The notes: a model not told the origin generated them from the sequence alone. A stretch of DNA of 64,000 nt from Arcicella rosea (GCF_040543805.1 NZ_JBEUMS010000015.1:62001-126000), one strand, 5' to 3'. Counted from the stretch's first letter, positions 26,565-36,233 are shown. Made by a program: numbers and translations.

Positions 26565-29500
26565 ATGAACAAAATTTTACTATTCTTATGGGGAATACTG
26601 TTGGTTTCATCAACGGCTTTCTCTCAAAAACAAACTGTTACGGGAACAGTCACTTCCGCTGAAGATGGTACAGCAATGCCCGGTGTAACTATATTAATCA
26701 AAGGAACTACAAGTGGTACAAATACAAGTAGTGAAGGGAAGTTTAGCATTGCATGTCAGCCCAAAGATATACTAGTATTTACTTTCGTTGGGATGACTCC
26801 TTATGAAGTGCCAGTGGGTTCGCAAAGCTCAATCTCAGTAAAAATGAAACCTGATGTCATGCAACTCAGTGAAGTAGTAGTTACAGCATTAGGCGTACAA
26901 AGAGATAAAAAAGCATTGGGTTTCTCTCAGCAACAACTTAAAGGTGAGAGTGTTGTAGAAGCACGATCTACCAACTTAGCGAATGGGCTTTCTGGTAAAA
27001 TTGCTGGCTTCAGAGTAAATACTAGTTCTGGACCGGGTGCTGCTTCTACCATTCAAATCCGTGGTTCATCTTCAGTTTCGGGTAATAACCAGCCTTTAGT
27101 GGTCATTGATGGTGTGCCTATTCAACAATCATTTGATAAGCAATTCGGTTCGGGTTTATCAGAAGTAAACCCAGATAACATCAAAGATATTGCTGTTTTA
27201 AAAGGGCCAAACGCTGCGGCCTTGTATGGTTCTAGAGCGGCCAATGGTGTTATTTTGATTACTACCAAAAACGGTGCAGGAACTAAAGGGATTGGTGTAG
27301 AAGTAAATTCAAACTTTGTTGCTGATAGACCATTCATTTCTCCTAATTTCCAAAATACTTATGGTGGTGGTAACGGATACCGTACTTGGTACAGTGATGG
27401 TTGGAGTGGTTCTATTACAGATGCCAATCAAATTGCACAGTACAGAGCGGCTTATGGGCCAAATGCGCCTTTGAGTGGTACGGATGGAACTGACGAAAGC
27501 TGGGGTGCGCCAATGGATGGGAGATTGGTTCGTCAATGGTGGACTGGTACTGATGTTGCGCCACTTACGCCACAGCCAAATAACTACCAAGAATTCTGGC
27601 AAACAGGAACAGCCTTTACTAACAACGTAGCTATTTCTGGCGCAAACGATAAAGGAAATTTCCGTTTATCAGTTGGGCATCTCGACCAAAAAGGAATTAT
27701 GTATTACAATGATTTTCACCGTAATAACTTCAAATTTAACTCTGGGTACAACTTTACAAACAAATTCAACATTACTTTATCAGCGGAGTACGTAAAATCT
27801 TGGGCAGATAACCGCAGTTATGCTTCTGGACAAGAATTTATCTGGTCGCATCGTAGTGTATCTTGGGCGCAATTACGTGACTGGGAATCATATACTTCAA
27901 CACATATTCAAAGAGCAGTTGCGGGCAGATTACCAGACAACGACCCACCAAACTGGCAACATACTTTCTTTACGAACCCTTACTATATTCAACAAAAATT
28001 ACCTTCGTCAAATGATAAAGATCGCTTAGTTGGAAACATTGCTTTGAACTATAAAATCTTACCTTCATTAAGTGTAATGTTGAGAACAGGAACAGACGTT
28101 TGGTCGGATACTCGTATTAATATTGTCAACTTTGAAAGAGTAAGAAATGGAAACCGTACTCCGGGTCGTTTCTCAGAAGAAGTACTTCGTCGCCAAGAAA
28201 CAAACACCGATGCGATATTAACGTATAACGGAAACGTTAATAAAGACATTTCAATTACTGCACAAGCTGGTGGAATTGTAAGAAGCAATTATTACAAAAG
28301 AAATTATATCTACGTTGGTGAATTAGTAATCGACGGATTATACAATGCAGGAAATGCAGTACCAAGCCAAAACACAATTGCTTCAACCATTACGAAGAGT
28401 GAAGTACAAAGTGCTTTTGGTTCTGTAAACTTAGGTTTCAAGAATGCTATTTTCTTAGATTTAACTGCTCGTAACGACTGGTCATCTACTTTACCTGCTG
28501 GCAACAGATCATACTTTTATCCATCAGCATCTTTGAGTGCAGTTTTCACTGATTTAATTGATGGTATCAAAGGAGATGTTTTATCATTCGGAAAAGCACG
28601 TTTCAGTTTGGCACAAGTAGGTAACGACGCCGACCCATATCAATTAGCACAAACTTATCGTGCTGGTACTTCATGGAATGGGGCAACTCCAGAATTTGCG
28701 GAAAATACTACGATTTCAAATTCAACGCTTAAACCAGAAATTACAACGGGTTTAGAGGCAGGTTTAGACCTTCGCTTATTTAAAGGAAAGGTAAATTTAG
28801 ACCTTACATACTATGAGCAAAAAACCAAAAACCAAATCTTAGGTGTTGAAATTTCAAAAGCTACAGGTTATAATACTCGTATTTTGAATGCTGGTCAAAT
28901 CTCTAACTCAGGTATTGAAGTAACGCTTTCAGGTACTCCATTAAAGCTTTCAAACGGTTTTTCTTGGGATGTTAGCTTCAACTTCTCTCGTAACAGAAAC
29001 AAAGTGGTTGAATTGGCTGAAGGCTTAACTACTTATGTGTTGAACGAACGTAGAGGTTTAACTTCGGAAGCAAGAGTTGGTCAGCCTTACGGAACACTTT
29101 ATGGTTATGGATTTGAAAGAGCTCCAGACGGACAATTAATCATGGTGAATGGTTTACCTCAACTTTCAACCACTCAAAAAATCTTAGGTAATATTCAACC
29201 AGATTGGATTGGTGGTTTCACGAACTCATTTTCATACAAAAACTTCTCTTTATCTACTTTGATTGATGTACGCATGGGGGGGGCTATTTTTGACGAAGGA
29301 ACAGCCAATGCTCGTTGGACAGGACAATATGCAGAAACAGCTGTTGGTCGTGAGGAAGGTGTAATTGGTTCAGGGGTGAAGGTGATATCAACAAACTCTG
29401 ATGGAACAAAAGTATATGCTCCAAACGATGTTATTGTAAGTGCCAACCAATACTATGGTTATAACAACCCACGTCGTTATCATGAAGCAGCCATTTTTGA

Positions 29501-29744
29501 TGGTAGCTATGTAAAATTGCGTGAAGTATCATTCGGTTATAAGTTACCAACAGCTTTAGTGAAAAAATTAGGTTTCCAATCAGCAAAAATTTCAGCAGTT
29601 GGGCGTAACGTCTTGATGATATTCAAAAATCATCCTCACCAAGACCCAGAAATTGATGCAAATGGTGGTAACAGACAAGGCTTTGGTTATGGAGAGTTAC
29701 CTTCAACGAGAAGTATTGGAGCCAACTTATCATTCAGCTTCTAA
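26565..29744 (+). CDS. SusC/RagA-type TonB-linked outer membrane transporter
   Basis: A 1059-residue protein: signal peptide ending STAFSQ, CarboxypepD-like domain (residues about 24-100, VTGTVTSAEDGTAMPGVTI), TonB plug (about 115-225; QIRGSSSVSGNNQPLVVIDG, AALYGSRAANGVILITTK), then a barrel ending in ISFSF-like GANLSFSF. It imports a glycan or peptide fragment with its SusD partner, the next gene, 84 bases on. The coding sequence contains a run of eight G (29276-29283), unusual in this AT-rich DNA. No glycosidase is nearby, so the substrate cannot be guessed. Confidence 0.95.
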   Translation: MNKILLFLWGILLVSSTAFSQKQTVTGTVTSAEDGTAMPGVTILIKGTTSGTNTSSEGKFSIACQPKDILVFTFVGMTPYEVPVGSQSSISVKMKPDVMQLSEVVVTALGVQRDKKALGFSQQQLKGESVVEARSTNLANGLSGKIAGFRVNTSSGPGAASTIQIRGSSSVSGNNQPLVVIDGVPIQQSFDKQFGSGLSEVNPDNIKDIAVLKGPNAAALYGSRAANGVILITTKNGAGTKGIGVEVNSNFVADRPFISPNFQNTYGGGNGYRTWYSDGWSGSITDANQIAQYRAAYGPNAPLSGTDGTDESWGAPMDGRLVRQWWTGTDVAPLTPQPNNYQEFWQTGTAFTNNVAISGANDKGNFRLSVGHLDQKGIMYYNDFHRNNFKFNSGYNFTNKFNITLSAEYVKSWADNRSYASGQEFIWSHRSVSWAQLRDWESYTSTHIQRAVAGRLPDNDPPNWQHTFFTNPYYIQQKLPSSNDKDRLVGNIALNYKILPSLSVMLRTGTDVWSDTRINIVNFERVRNGNRTPGRFSEEVLRRQETNTDAILTYNGNVNKDISITAQAGGIVRSNYYKRNYIYVGELVIDGLYNAGNAVPSQNTIASTITKSEVQSAFGSVNLGFKNAIFLDLTARNDWSSTLPAGNRSYFYPSASLSAVFTDLIDGIKGDVLSFGKARFSLAQVGNDADPYQLAQTYRAGTSWNGATPEFAENTTISNSTLKPEITTGLEAGLDLRLFKGKVNLDLTYYEQKTKNQILGVEISKATGYNTRILNAGQISNSGIEVTLSGTPLKLSNGFSWDVSFNFSRNRNKVVELAEGLTTYVLNERRGLTSEARVGQPYGTLYGYGFERAPDGQLIMVNGLPQLSTTQKILGNIQPDWIGGFTNSFSYKNFSLSTLIDVRMGGAIFDEGTANARWTGQYAETAVGREEGVIGSGVKVISTNSDGTKVYAPNDVIVSANQYYGYNNPRRYHEAAIFDGSYVKLREVSFGYKLPTALVKKLGFQSAKISAVGRNVLMIFKNHPHQDPEIDANGGNRQGFGYGELPSTRSIGANLSFSF
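29276..29283 (+). repeat. G8 homopolymer inside susC
   Basis: Eight consecutive G encode Met(G)-Gly-Gly in DVRMGGAIFDEG. A slip of one base would truncate the barrel after about codon 905. Confidence 0.9.
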
Positions 29745-29828
29745 ACAACAAAGTCGATTAACTCAATCATTGTGAGGACTAGTAAAGCAAAACGAAAACT
29801 CACATTCATTTAAAAAGATTTTTATAAC

Positions 29829-31298
29829 ATGAGAAAATATAGCAAAATATACCTTCTGGCTACCAGCATTATTTTAGCGGCAGGGTCTTGTACTAGTACT
29901 TTCGATAAAATGAATGTTGACCCCAACAATCCGTCGTCGATTACGCCACAATTCCTTTTACCAACTGGTATTGAAAGTTCCATCGACCGCTACTGGGGAC
30001 ATCGTACCCGTTTTGAAAGAATCAATCTTGACGGTGCAGCACTTTGGGTTCAACATTTAACCAGAAATATTTACTCAAACGAAGGAGATAACTACGGTAT
30101 CTCACAAGCATTGCCACTAAATAACTGGAAAGGTTTTTTCAACGATGCACAATCGAACTTCAATAGAATCATCGCTATTTCTGGAGAAAAAGGAACTACT
30201 CCTAACGCAAACTACGAAGGCATTGCCTTAATAATGCGTACTTGGAACTTCTCTTTATTAACAGATATGTGGGGAGCAATTCCATATTCTGAAGCCTTAA
30301 AAGGAACAGCAGAAGCCCCAATCTATACGCCTGCTTATGATTCAATGGAGAAAGTATATGCAGGAATGCTTGAAGACTTGAAAGTGGCCAATGAAAAGTT
30401 GAGCGTTGCTGGTTCGGCAGTTTCTGGTGACATTCTTTACAGCGGGAATATTCTAAAGTGGAAAAAATTTGCCAACTCTCTACGTTTACGTCTTGCAAAT
30501 CGTCAAGCTGCTAAAAAGCCAGCTGAGTCAAGAGCAATTATGCGTGAAATTTTAGCAGACCCAGTAAAGTACCCAATCTTCACCAGTAATGATGATAATG
30601 CTTCGCTAAAATGTACTACGATTTTACCAAGTAATAACGAGTGGAATCAAGTATTGATACAAGATGGTAGAACCGACTGGAATTTAAGTAAAACATTGGT
30701 TGATAAAATGAACGGAGTAAGCGATGCCAGAATCAAAATTTTTGGGAATCCGAACAAGGTAGGTAAATATGAAGGTCATGCCAACGGTTTACCAGATGCT
30801 ATCGCTACAACTTACTTAGAAAGCAGTTCAACAATTGGTAGTTTCTTTACTGCCGCAGCGGCACCAGAAGTAGTGATGACTTATGCAGAACTCCAATTTA
30901 TTTTAGCTGAAGCAAGTATTGATGGAGACATCACTGGAGATGCGCAAGCTTATTTCGAAAAAGGTATCACGGCTTCATTTGCTCAATATGCCGCTACTGG
31001 CTCAAGCGATTTGATTGCACAACTAGGAACAGTTACTCGTGAAAAAATCCTTGATCAAAAATGGATTGCTTTATTTGGACAAGGCATTGAGGCTTGGACA
31101 GAGTATCGTAGAACAGGTTATCCTGTGATGCCAGCAGCCGACCCAAGAGCAGTTTTCGAAAATGGAGCAATTATTCCGACACGATTGCCTTATCCGGGTT
31201 CAGAATATTCATTGAATGCTAAAAATGTGTCTGAAGGAGAAAAACTAAATGGTGGCCCGAACGACATGAAAACCAAACTTTGGTGGGCAGAAAAATAA
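29829..31298 (+). CDS. SusD/RagB-type nutrient-binding outer membrane lipoprotein
   Basis: A 489-residue protein with lipobox ILAAGSC and the SusD-like_2 start KMNVDPNNPSSITPQFLLP. TPR-like helices follow (LMRTWNFSLLTDMWGAIPYSEAL is characteristic; only the core WGAIPYSEAL is needed), and the C-terminal part carries KLWWAEK. It forms the lid of the SusC transporter encoded just upstream. Confidence 0.94.
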   Translation: MRKYSKIYLLATSIILAAGSCTSTFDKMNVDPNNPSSITPQFLLPTGIESSIDRYWGHRTRFERINLDGAALWVQHLTRNIYSNEGDNYGISQALPLNNWKGFFNDAQSNFNRIIAISGEKGTTPNANYEGIALIMRTWNFSLLTDMWGAIPYSEALKGTAEAPIYTPAYDSMEKVYAGMLEDLKVANEKLSVAGSAVSGDILYSGNILKWKKFANSLRLRLANRQAAKKPAESRAIMREILADPVKYPIFTSNDDNASLKCTTILPSNNEWNQVLIQDGRTDWNLSKTLVDKMNGVSDARIKIFGNPNKVGKYEGHANGLPDAIATTYLESSSTIGSFFTAAAAPEVVMTYAELQFILAEASIDGDITGDAQAYFEKGITASFAQYAATGSSDLIAQLGTVTREKILDQKWIALFGQGIEAWTEYRRTGYPVMPAADPRAVFENGAIIPTRLPYPGSEYSLNAKNVSEGEKLNGGPNDMKTKLWWAEK

Positions 31299-31337
31299 AC
31301 CAAAGGCAGAAGTACTTAACATTAAATTAGAACAATC

Positions 31338-31820
31338 ATGAAACACATAGATAAATTACCCCCAATTATTCTTATTGCTCTTTTCGCATTATTAACGATG
31401 GCTTCTTGTAAAAATGTTGATGACCCATTCGTTCCGAGAGTAGTTTCTCCAGTTTTAGTAGCTATTGATGGCACAGCTCCTGGTGATTTCGCAACTGAAC
31501 CAACCATTAGTTATACCAAAACTGGCAATGTGGTTTTATCAGCTAGAATACTTGAACTAGACAAAACCAATCTTTTGGATTACACTAAAGGGATTGATTC
31601 TCTCCCAGTAGCAAATACAAAAATCACGATTACCTTGCGTAATAGTGGTGCAGTTGTAGCAGAGCTAACAACTGATGCAAAAGGTAAAATCAGTGTAGAA
31701 AAAACGTGGCAATCTTTAGGACTTACAAGCCCAGCTTCAGGAAATAGCATTCCTCTTAATTGGAGTGGTACTTACAAAAGTCAAGCCTTTACTCGTCTGT
31801 CTAGGGTTTCCGTAAAATAG
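31338..31820 (+). CDS. Lipoprotein accompanying SusC/SusD
   Basis: A 160-residue lipoprotein (lipobox LLTMASC, residues about 16-22), beta-rich, with an Ig-like look in SARILELDKTNLLDYTKGID and TKITITLRNSGAVVAELTTD. It starts 39 bases after the SusD stop, so it is the third gene of the transporter operon. Small lipoproteins in this slot often bind ligand at the cell surface; no domain was recognised here. Confidence 0.75.
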   Translation: MKHIDKLPPIILIALFALLTMASCKNVDDPFVPRVVSPVLVAIDGTAPGDFATEPTISYTKTGNVVLSARILELDKTNLLDYTKGIDSLPVANTKITITLRNSGAVVAELTTDAKGKISVEKTWQSLGLTSPASGNSIPLNWSGTYKSQAFTRLSRVSVK

Positions 31821-32254
31821 CTTAGATTCAATCAATAAAGTCTATAGATTCGATTCCTGAATATTATTTTTGTACAACATTTTTTACATAAATGAGTGTT
31901 TTCCTCTATTTAAAAAAAAACTTATTTTATGTACTTTTGCAAAGTAATTTAAATAATAGATAATTTTACAACAGAAAAAACGTGCATTTTTAAATATATT
32001 ATCATTTATCAATACATTTTTAAACGAAAAAATTATCGAAATCAATTTTGATTTTAAAAACTTTAAATTACCTTTAAATAAAAATAGTACAACAATCATA
32101 CTTCATCAATCTATAAAATCAATTTCCGAATTCTACGGGGTTCAAACCCCGTAGGAGTTCAGAGAATTTACTTAGCAGACTTTCATTGAAATATATAAAA
32201 GCTTTATTATCTTCATCATAAATTTAATTCATTCACTCTTAAACGTTGTGTGAA
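31821..32254. other. Intergenic region between SusCD locus and Tat aminotransferase
   Basis: 434 very AT-rich bases. A -7-like TACTTTTG lies at 31932-31939, inside a palindrome TACTTTTGCAAAGTA. A GC-rich palindrome lies at 32133-32154 (separate entry). No gene was found; short open frames here have no coding character. Confidence 0.55.
32133..32154. repeat. GC-rich palindrome
   Basis: CTACGGGGTT / AACCCCGTAG, ten paired bases around a two-base centre (in practice nine pairs and a small loop), flanked by GAATT and GAGTTC that extend the symmetry imperfectly. There is no T tract, so it is not an ordinary terminator; it resembles the palindromic intergenic elements at 53.6-55 kb in style. Confidence 0.7.
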
Positions 32255-33427
32255 ATGTCATCAAATCTGAATCGCCGTAATTGGCTTAAAAAAAGTCTTT
32301 TTGCAACCGCTGGTTTAACTACAGCGTCTGCTTTCATTCAAAAAGCTGCTGCAAATCCTGTCCTTAGACAAGAATTACAATATAGTCTTCTTCCAGAATT
32401 TCTACTTGAAAAAGAATACTCAAATATCCCTGTTGTAGCCAAAACTCTTGTTAGATTAAGTGCTAACGAAAATCCTTGGGGACCATCAGAAAAAACAAAG
32501 CAAGCTTTAATTGGTGCAATTGGTGATGCTAACCGTTATGCCTTCAAACTTCGTGGCGAATTGGTAAAAGCCATCGCTGAAAAAGAAGGAGTACCTGAAA
32601 ACTATATTTTATTAGGTGCAGGTTCTTCTGAATTATTAACAGCTTCTTTAGTAGCTTACGGACAAAAAGGCAAAATCATCGTTGGTGACCCTTGTTACAT
32701 TTCTGGTAACGAAGAAAGAGTACCAATGGAAAAAGTTGCCTTGACGAAAGATTACCAATATGATTTAGATGCCATTGCTGGGAAAATCAACGGTTCACAA
32801 AGTTTGGTATATGTTACCAATCCAAACAACCCGATTGGTGCAGTATTACCTTCAGAATCATTCAGTGCTTTTATTGATAAAGTTTCAGACAAAATCACTG
32901 TTCTTTCTGATGAAGCTTATATCGACTATGCAAAAGACCCTAAAACTGCTTCTATGATTCCAGCCGTTAAAGCTGGGAAAAATGTTTTGGTTCTTCGTAC
33001 AATGTCTAAATTATATGCTTTTGCAGGTTTACGTTGTGGTTATGCCATCGCTAAGCCAGAAATTTTAAAAATGATTCAACCGTATTGTTCAGGTGGTTTT
33101 GATATGTCTGTTCCATCTTTCGCTGCTGCTATCGCTGCATTTAAAGATGTAGAATTCCAACAATTGACATTGAAAAACACTGAGGAATCAAAACAATACT
33201 TGTATTCATTCTTAACCAAAGCTGGATATACATACATTCCATCATCTGCCAACTTCGTTATTTTCCCTCTAAAAATGAAAGGTTCTGATATGTTAGCCAA
33301 AATGGCTGCTGAAGGCGTCATGCTTAGAAAATGGGAATTTGATCGTCAACATTGGTGCCGAGTTTCAATCGGAACAATGGACGAAATGAAGGCATTCGCC
33401 GAAGCCTTTACAAAGGTTATTTCTTAG
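32255..33427 (+). CDS. Tat-exported PLP-dependent aminotransferase (HisC-like)
   Basis: 390 residues from ATG 32255 (TTG 32246 also in frame). A twin-arginine signal, NRRNWLKKSLFATAGLTTAS, is followed by a fold-type I aminotransferase resembling histidinol-phosphate aminotransferase: LSANENPWGPSEKTKQAL, NPNNPIGAVLP, DEAYIDY, and the PLP lysine in LRTMSKLYAFAGLRCGYA. Tat export fits a protein that folds with its cofactor inside. It is followed by a Tat-exported amine oxidase, so both probably work on amino acids or amines in the periplasm. The substrate is not visible; it is not the housekeeping HisC, since no his genes are near. Confidence 0.85.
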   Translation: MSSNLNRRNWLKKSLFATAGLTTASAFIQKAAANPVLRQELQYSLLPEFLLEKEYSNIPVVAKTLVRLSANENPWGPSEKTKQALIGAIGDANRYAFKLRGELVKAIAEKEGVPENYILLGAGSSELLTASLVAYGQKGKIIVGDPCYISGNEERVPMEKVALTKDYQYDLDAIAGKINGSQSLVYVTNPNNPIGAVLPSESFSAFIDKVSDKITVLSDEAYIDYAKDPKTASMIPAVKAGKNVLVLRTMSKLYAFAGLRCGYAIAKPEILKMIQPYCSGGFDMSVPSFAAAIAAFKDVEFQQLTLKNTEESKQYLYSFLTKAGYTYIPSSANFVIFPLKMKGSDMLAKMAAEGVMLRKWEFDRQHWCRVSIGTMDEMKAFAEAFTKVIS

Positions 33428-33431
33428 TTCT

Positions 33432-33480
33432 GTAATTCCTTGTGAAAACGTTTCATCCTTTATATTTCACAAGGAATTAC
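33432..33480 (+). other. 16-bp perfect stem-loop between aminotransferase and amine oxidase
   Basis: GTAATTCCTTGTGAAA (33432-33447) and its exact complement (33465-33480) around a 17-base loop, starting four bases after the stop codon. No T run follows; TAATTTG comes next, close to a -7 box. It may be a partial terminator, a processing site or a 3'-end stabiliser. Confidence 0.75.
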
Positions 33481-33493
33481 TAATTTGCGACAG

Positions 33494-35038
33494 ATGACAA
33501 GAAGAGATTTTATCGAAAAAACTGGTTCTGCCAGTTACCTGACCATGCTAGGTTTCGGTTTAATACCTGAAGCTAAAGCCGAGCCACTTAACTTACAACG
33601 AAACAAAGCCAATAAAAAGATTATCATTTTAGGAGCAGGTTTAGCTGGAATGTCAAGTGCTTATGAATTAATAAAATTAGGATATGAAGTAACCATTTTA
33701 GAAGCAAGAAGTCGCCCTGGCGGTAGAGTTTGGACAGTTAGAGGCGGAACTACAGAAACTGAAATTGGTGGTATTACACAAACTTGTAAGTTCGATAAAG
33801 GTCTTTATTATAACGGTGGAGCAGCCAGAATCCCACACAATCACAAGCTTTCTTTACACTATTGCCGTGAATTCAATATCCCTTTAGAGATATTCATGAA
33901 TGTAAACGAAGGAGCTTACTATTATTCAGAAGGAACTGGAAAATTATCGAACAAACCTGTTAAAATTAGAGAGATTCATGCAGATGTGCGTGGATACACA
34001 AATGAGCTTTTAACAAAAGCGATTGACAAAAAAGCATTAGATGAAGAAGTTACCAAAGAAGACCTTGAAAAATTAAGTGCATACTTAAAAGAAGAGGGCG
34101 ATTTGGACATCATGAAAAAGTACAAAGGTTCTGAACGTCATGGTTATAAACGTCAAGGTGGATACGGAGAGCAATCTCCAGAATTAGCTTCACCACATTT
34201 ATTACATGATATTGTTGAATCTGGGCTTTTTCATCCAGCTTTTTCGAATGTTGGTGAATATACTTTTAATCAACAACCTGTAATGTTACAACCTGTTGGT
34301 GGAATGGACGCACTTCCTTATGCTTTTGCACAGAGATTAGAAGGTAAAATTCAGTTTCAGTCAGAAGTACAAGAAATCAGAAAAACTTCACCGGGCGTAA
34401 AAATTGTTTATAAAGACAAAACAGGTACTGTTAAAGAAATTCTAGGTGATTATTGTATTTGCACAATTCCATTACCCGTTTTAAAAGGTATTACTTCTGA
34501 TTTATCCTCAGATATTCGTAGAGCAGCAGATTTTGTGCCTTATATGAATACTGGAAAGATTGGTTTACAATTTAAAAGAAGGTTCTGGGAAGAAGATGAC
34601 AACATATTTGGTGGAATTTCTAAAACCAATATGGACATTACACAAATTTTTTATCCTTCTTACAATTTTATGGGTAAAAAAGGCGTGTTGAAAGGCTATT
34701 ACAATTTTCACGATAGAGCTTTAAGATTAGGAAATCTTAGTTTAGCAGAACGAGAAAAAGTAGCCTTGGAACAAGGTGGAAAAATTCATCCACAGTATAA
34801 AACTGAATTTGAGAGTTCTTTTTCATTAGCTTGGCAAAAAATTAATTATTCAAAAGGCGGTTGGGCAGAATACAGCGAATCAGCAAGAAAACGCTTCTAT
34901 CCTGCTTTGATTAAACCTGATGATGAAATTTATTTAGCTGGAGAACATACTTCTCATTTAACAGCTTGGATGGCTGGAGCTTTAGAATCTGCCAATTCAG
35001 TAGTTACACAAATTCACAAACGAGTAAACGCTGCTTAG
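33494..35038 (+). CDS. Tat-exported flavin amine oxidase
   Basis: 514 residues from ATG 33494 (TTG 33485 in frame). Tat signal TRRDFIEKTGSASYLTMLGF, then an FAD-binding motif KIIILGAGLAGMSSAYELIK, EARSRPGGRVWTVRGG, and the C-terminal flavin motif IYLAGEHTSHLTAWMAGALE. This is the monoamine/L-amino acid oxidase family, releasing ammonia and peroxide from an amine. Length is normal. It is preceded by an exported aminotransferase and followed after 28 bases by a secreted Hint protein. Confidence 0.88.
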   Translation: MTRRDFIEKTGSASYLTMLGFGLIPEAKAEPLNLQRNKANKKIIILGAGLAGMSSAYELIKLGYEVTILEARSRPGGRVWTVRGGTTETEIGGITQTCKFDKGLYYNGGAARIPHNHKLSLHYCREFNIPLEIFMNVNEGAYYYSEGTGKLSNKPVKIREIHADVRGYTNELLTKAIDKKALDEEVTKEDLEKLSAYLKEEGDLDIMKKYKGSERHGYKRQGGYGEQSPELASPHLLHDIVESGLFHPAFSNVGEYTFNQQPVMLQPVGGMDALPYAFAQRLEGKIQFQSEVQEIRKTSPGVKIVYKDKTGTVKEILGDYCICTIPLPVLKGITSDLSSDIRRAADFVPYMNTGKIGLQFKRRFWEEDDNIFGGISKTNMDITQIFYPSYNFMGKKGVLKGYYNFHDRALRLGNLSLAEREKVALEQGGKIHPQYKTEFESSFSLAWQKINYSKGGWAEYSESARKRFYPALIKPDDEIYLAGEHTSHLTAWMAGALESANSVVTQIHKRVNAA

Positions 35039-35066
35039 CTTTCGACTCGTAAAACAAGATTTTAGC

Positions 35067-36020
35067 ATGAAGAAATTTATATACTTTATTACCTTACTTT
35101 TTTTATCAACTAGTGTTTTCGCCCAAGAAGGTGAAAAAATGGGTATCAAACTAAGTGAATTTGAAGCTGTAAAGAAAATCGCTATCAAAAACTTAGATAA
35201 AGATACTTATGTAAAAGATGGAAACTTTGTATTAGATAACAGTACTTCTCCTTATGTTTTCAAGTTTTCAGACGGTTTAGAACGAAGAATTTACTTGTAT
35301 AAAGTACTTGAATCGGCTGGAATGAAAGAAATTGCTAACTTAATGATTTTCACTACCCCAAAAGATGGCAAAAGAATCAGTTTAGTTGTTCCAAATCCAT
35401 TAGCTGAAAAAGAAACTTGGGGCAAATACATTGATGATTTGAAAGATGGCGAAAAAGCAGTTTCTGGGTTTTCATCTTGTGTAGCTTTCGTTTTGGCAAA
35501 AGAATTCTCTGGTGTTGCTGGCGATAAAGGCAAAGAAGAAGACAAATACGAATATTGTTTTCCAGCCGAAGCTAAAATCACAATGGCTAATGGTGAAACA
35601 AAAAACATTAGTGATGTAAAAGTCGGCGAGTATGTAGTTTCTTATAATGTTATCAAGAAAACTGCTGAGTCAACAATTGTAGAGAAAATTGATATTCATG
35701 AAAATAGTGAATTCGATATTGTAAAAGTATTTTTAGTAGATCCAAGTGAAATGATTACGGCTTCTGTATCTGTTAAATACAAATTAAAAGAGCTTGAAGC
35801 AACTGCTAATCACCCGATTTATACTGAAAATGGTAAAACAACGATGGGAGATTTAAAAGTTGGACAAAATGTGTTTGTTTACGATAGCGAAACAAATAAA
35901 TTTAAAAAGTTCAATGTATTTCTTACAAAAGCTGGCGCTAGAAAAGTAAACAAAGTTTATAATTTGATTACAGAAAAAAATAGTTATCTGGTAAACTCAG
36001 TTGTAGTTTTAAAGAAATAA
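35067..36020 (+). CDS. Secreted protein with C-terminal Hint (intein-like) autoprocessing domain
   Basis: 317 residues: signal peptide (residues 1-19, ending VFAQ), an unrecognised domain to about residue 160 with one cysteine (C138, GFSSCVAFV), then a Hint domain from C164. Visible Hint features are the N-terminal CFPAEAKITMANGETKNISD, VKVGEYVVSY, block B ATANHPIYT with T246 and H249, a second KVGQNVFVYD, and the end VYNLITEKNSYLVNSVVVLK. The usual terminal HN or nucleophile is missing, so splicing is unlikely, but cleavage or N-S acyl shift at C164 remains possible. Third gene of the aminotransferase/amine oxidase operon. No toxin or adhesin partner is obvious. Confidence 0.78.
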   Translation: MKKFIYFITLLFLSTSVFAQEGEKMGIKLSEFEAVKKIAIKNLDKDTYVKDGNFVLDNSTSPYVFKFSDGLERRIYLYKVLESAGMKEIANLMIFTTPKDGKRISLVVPNPLAEKETWGKYIDDLKDGEKAVSGFSSCVAFVLAKEFSGVAGDKGKEEDKYEYCFPAEAKITMANGETKNISDVKVGEYVVSYNVIKKTAESTIVEKIDIHENSEFDIVKVFLVDPSEMITASVSVKYKLKELEATANHPIYTENGKTTMGDLKVGQNVFVYDSETNKFKKFNVFLTKAGARKVNKVYNLITEKNSYLVNSVVVLKK

Positions 36021-36059
36021 AAATATTTAATTTTTTGAGATTGTTTTTGGATATTTCCG

Positions 36060-36097
36060 TAAATCCTTTCTCCTTTGGGGAAGGGATTTATTTTTTT
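36060..36097 (+). terminator. Terminator of the aminotransferase-oxidase-Hint operon
   Basis: Stem TAAATCCTTTC / GGAAGGGATTTA with small mismatches, followed by seven T, 40 bases after the Hint stop. Confidence 0.85.
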
Positions 36098-36233
36098 ATA
36101 AGCAATTCAAAATGAAATACTTACGGTAAACTTTCCAATAAAACATAGAACTATTAAAATTAAAACTTGTCACAAAAACACATTAAGTGAAAAAAAAAGT
36201 CAATAAAGTTATATTTTATATAAAATTTTATTC

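Noticed and set aside
31884..32099. Minus-strand ORF in the gap before the aminotransferase
   Set aside because: Composition is that of random AT-rich DNA (Ile, Phe, Lys, Asn) and nothing else supports it.
35067..36020. Active intein inside a host protein
   Set aside because: The C-terminal Asn/His and an extein after it are missing, and no homing endonuclease is inserted; a Hint-type domain is the safer call.
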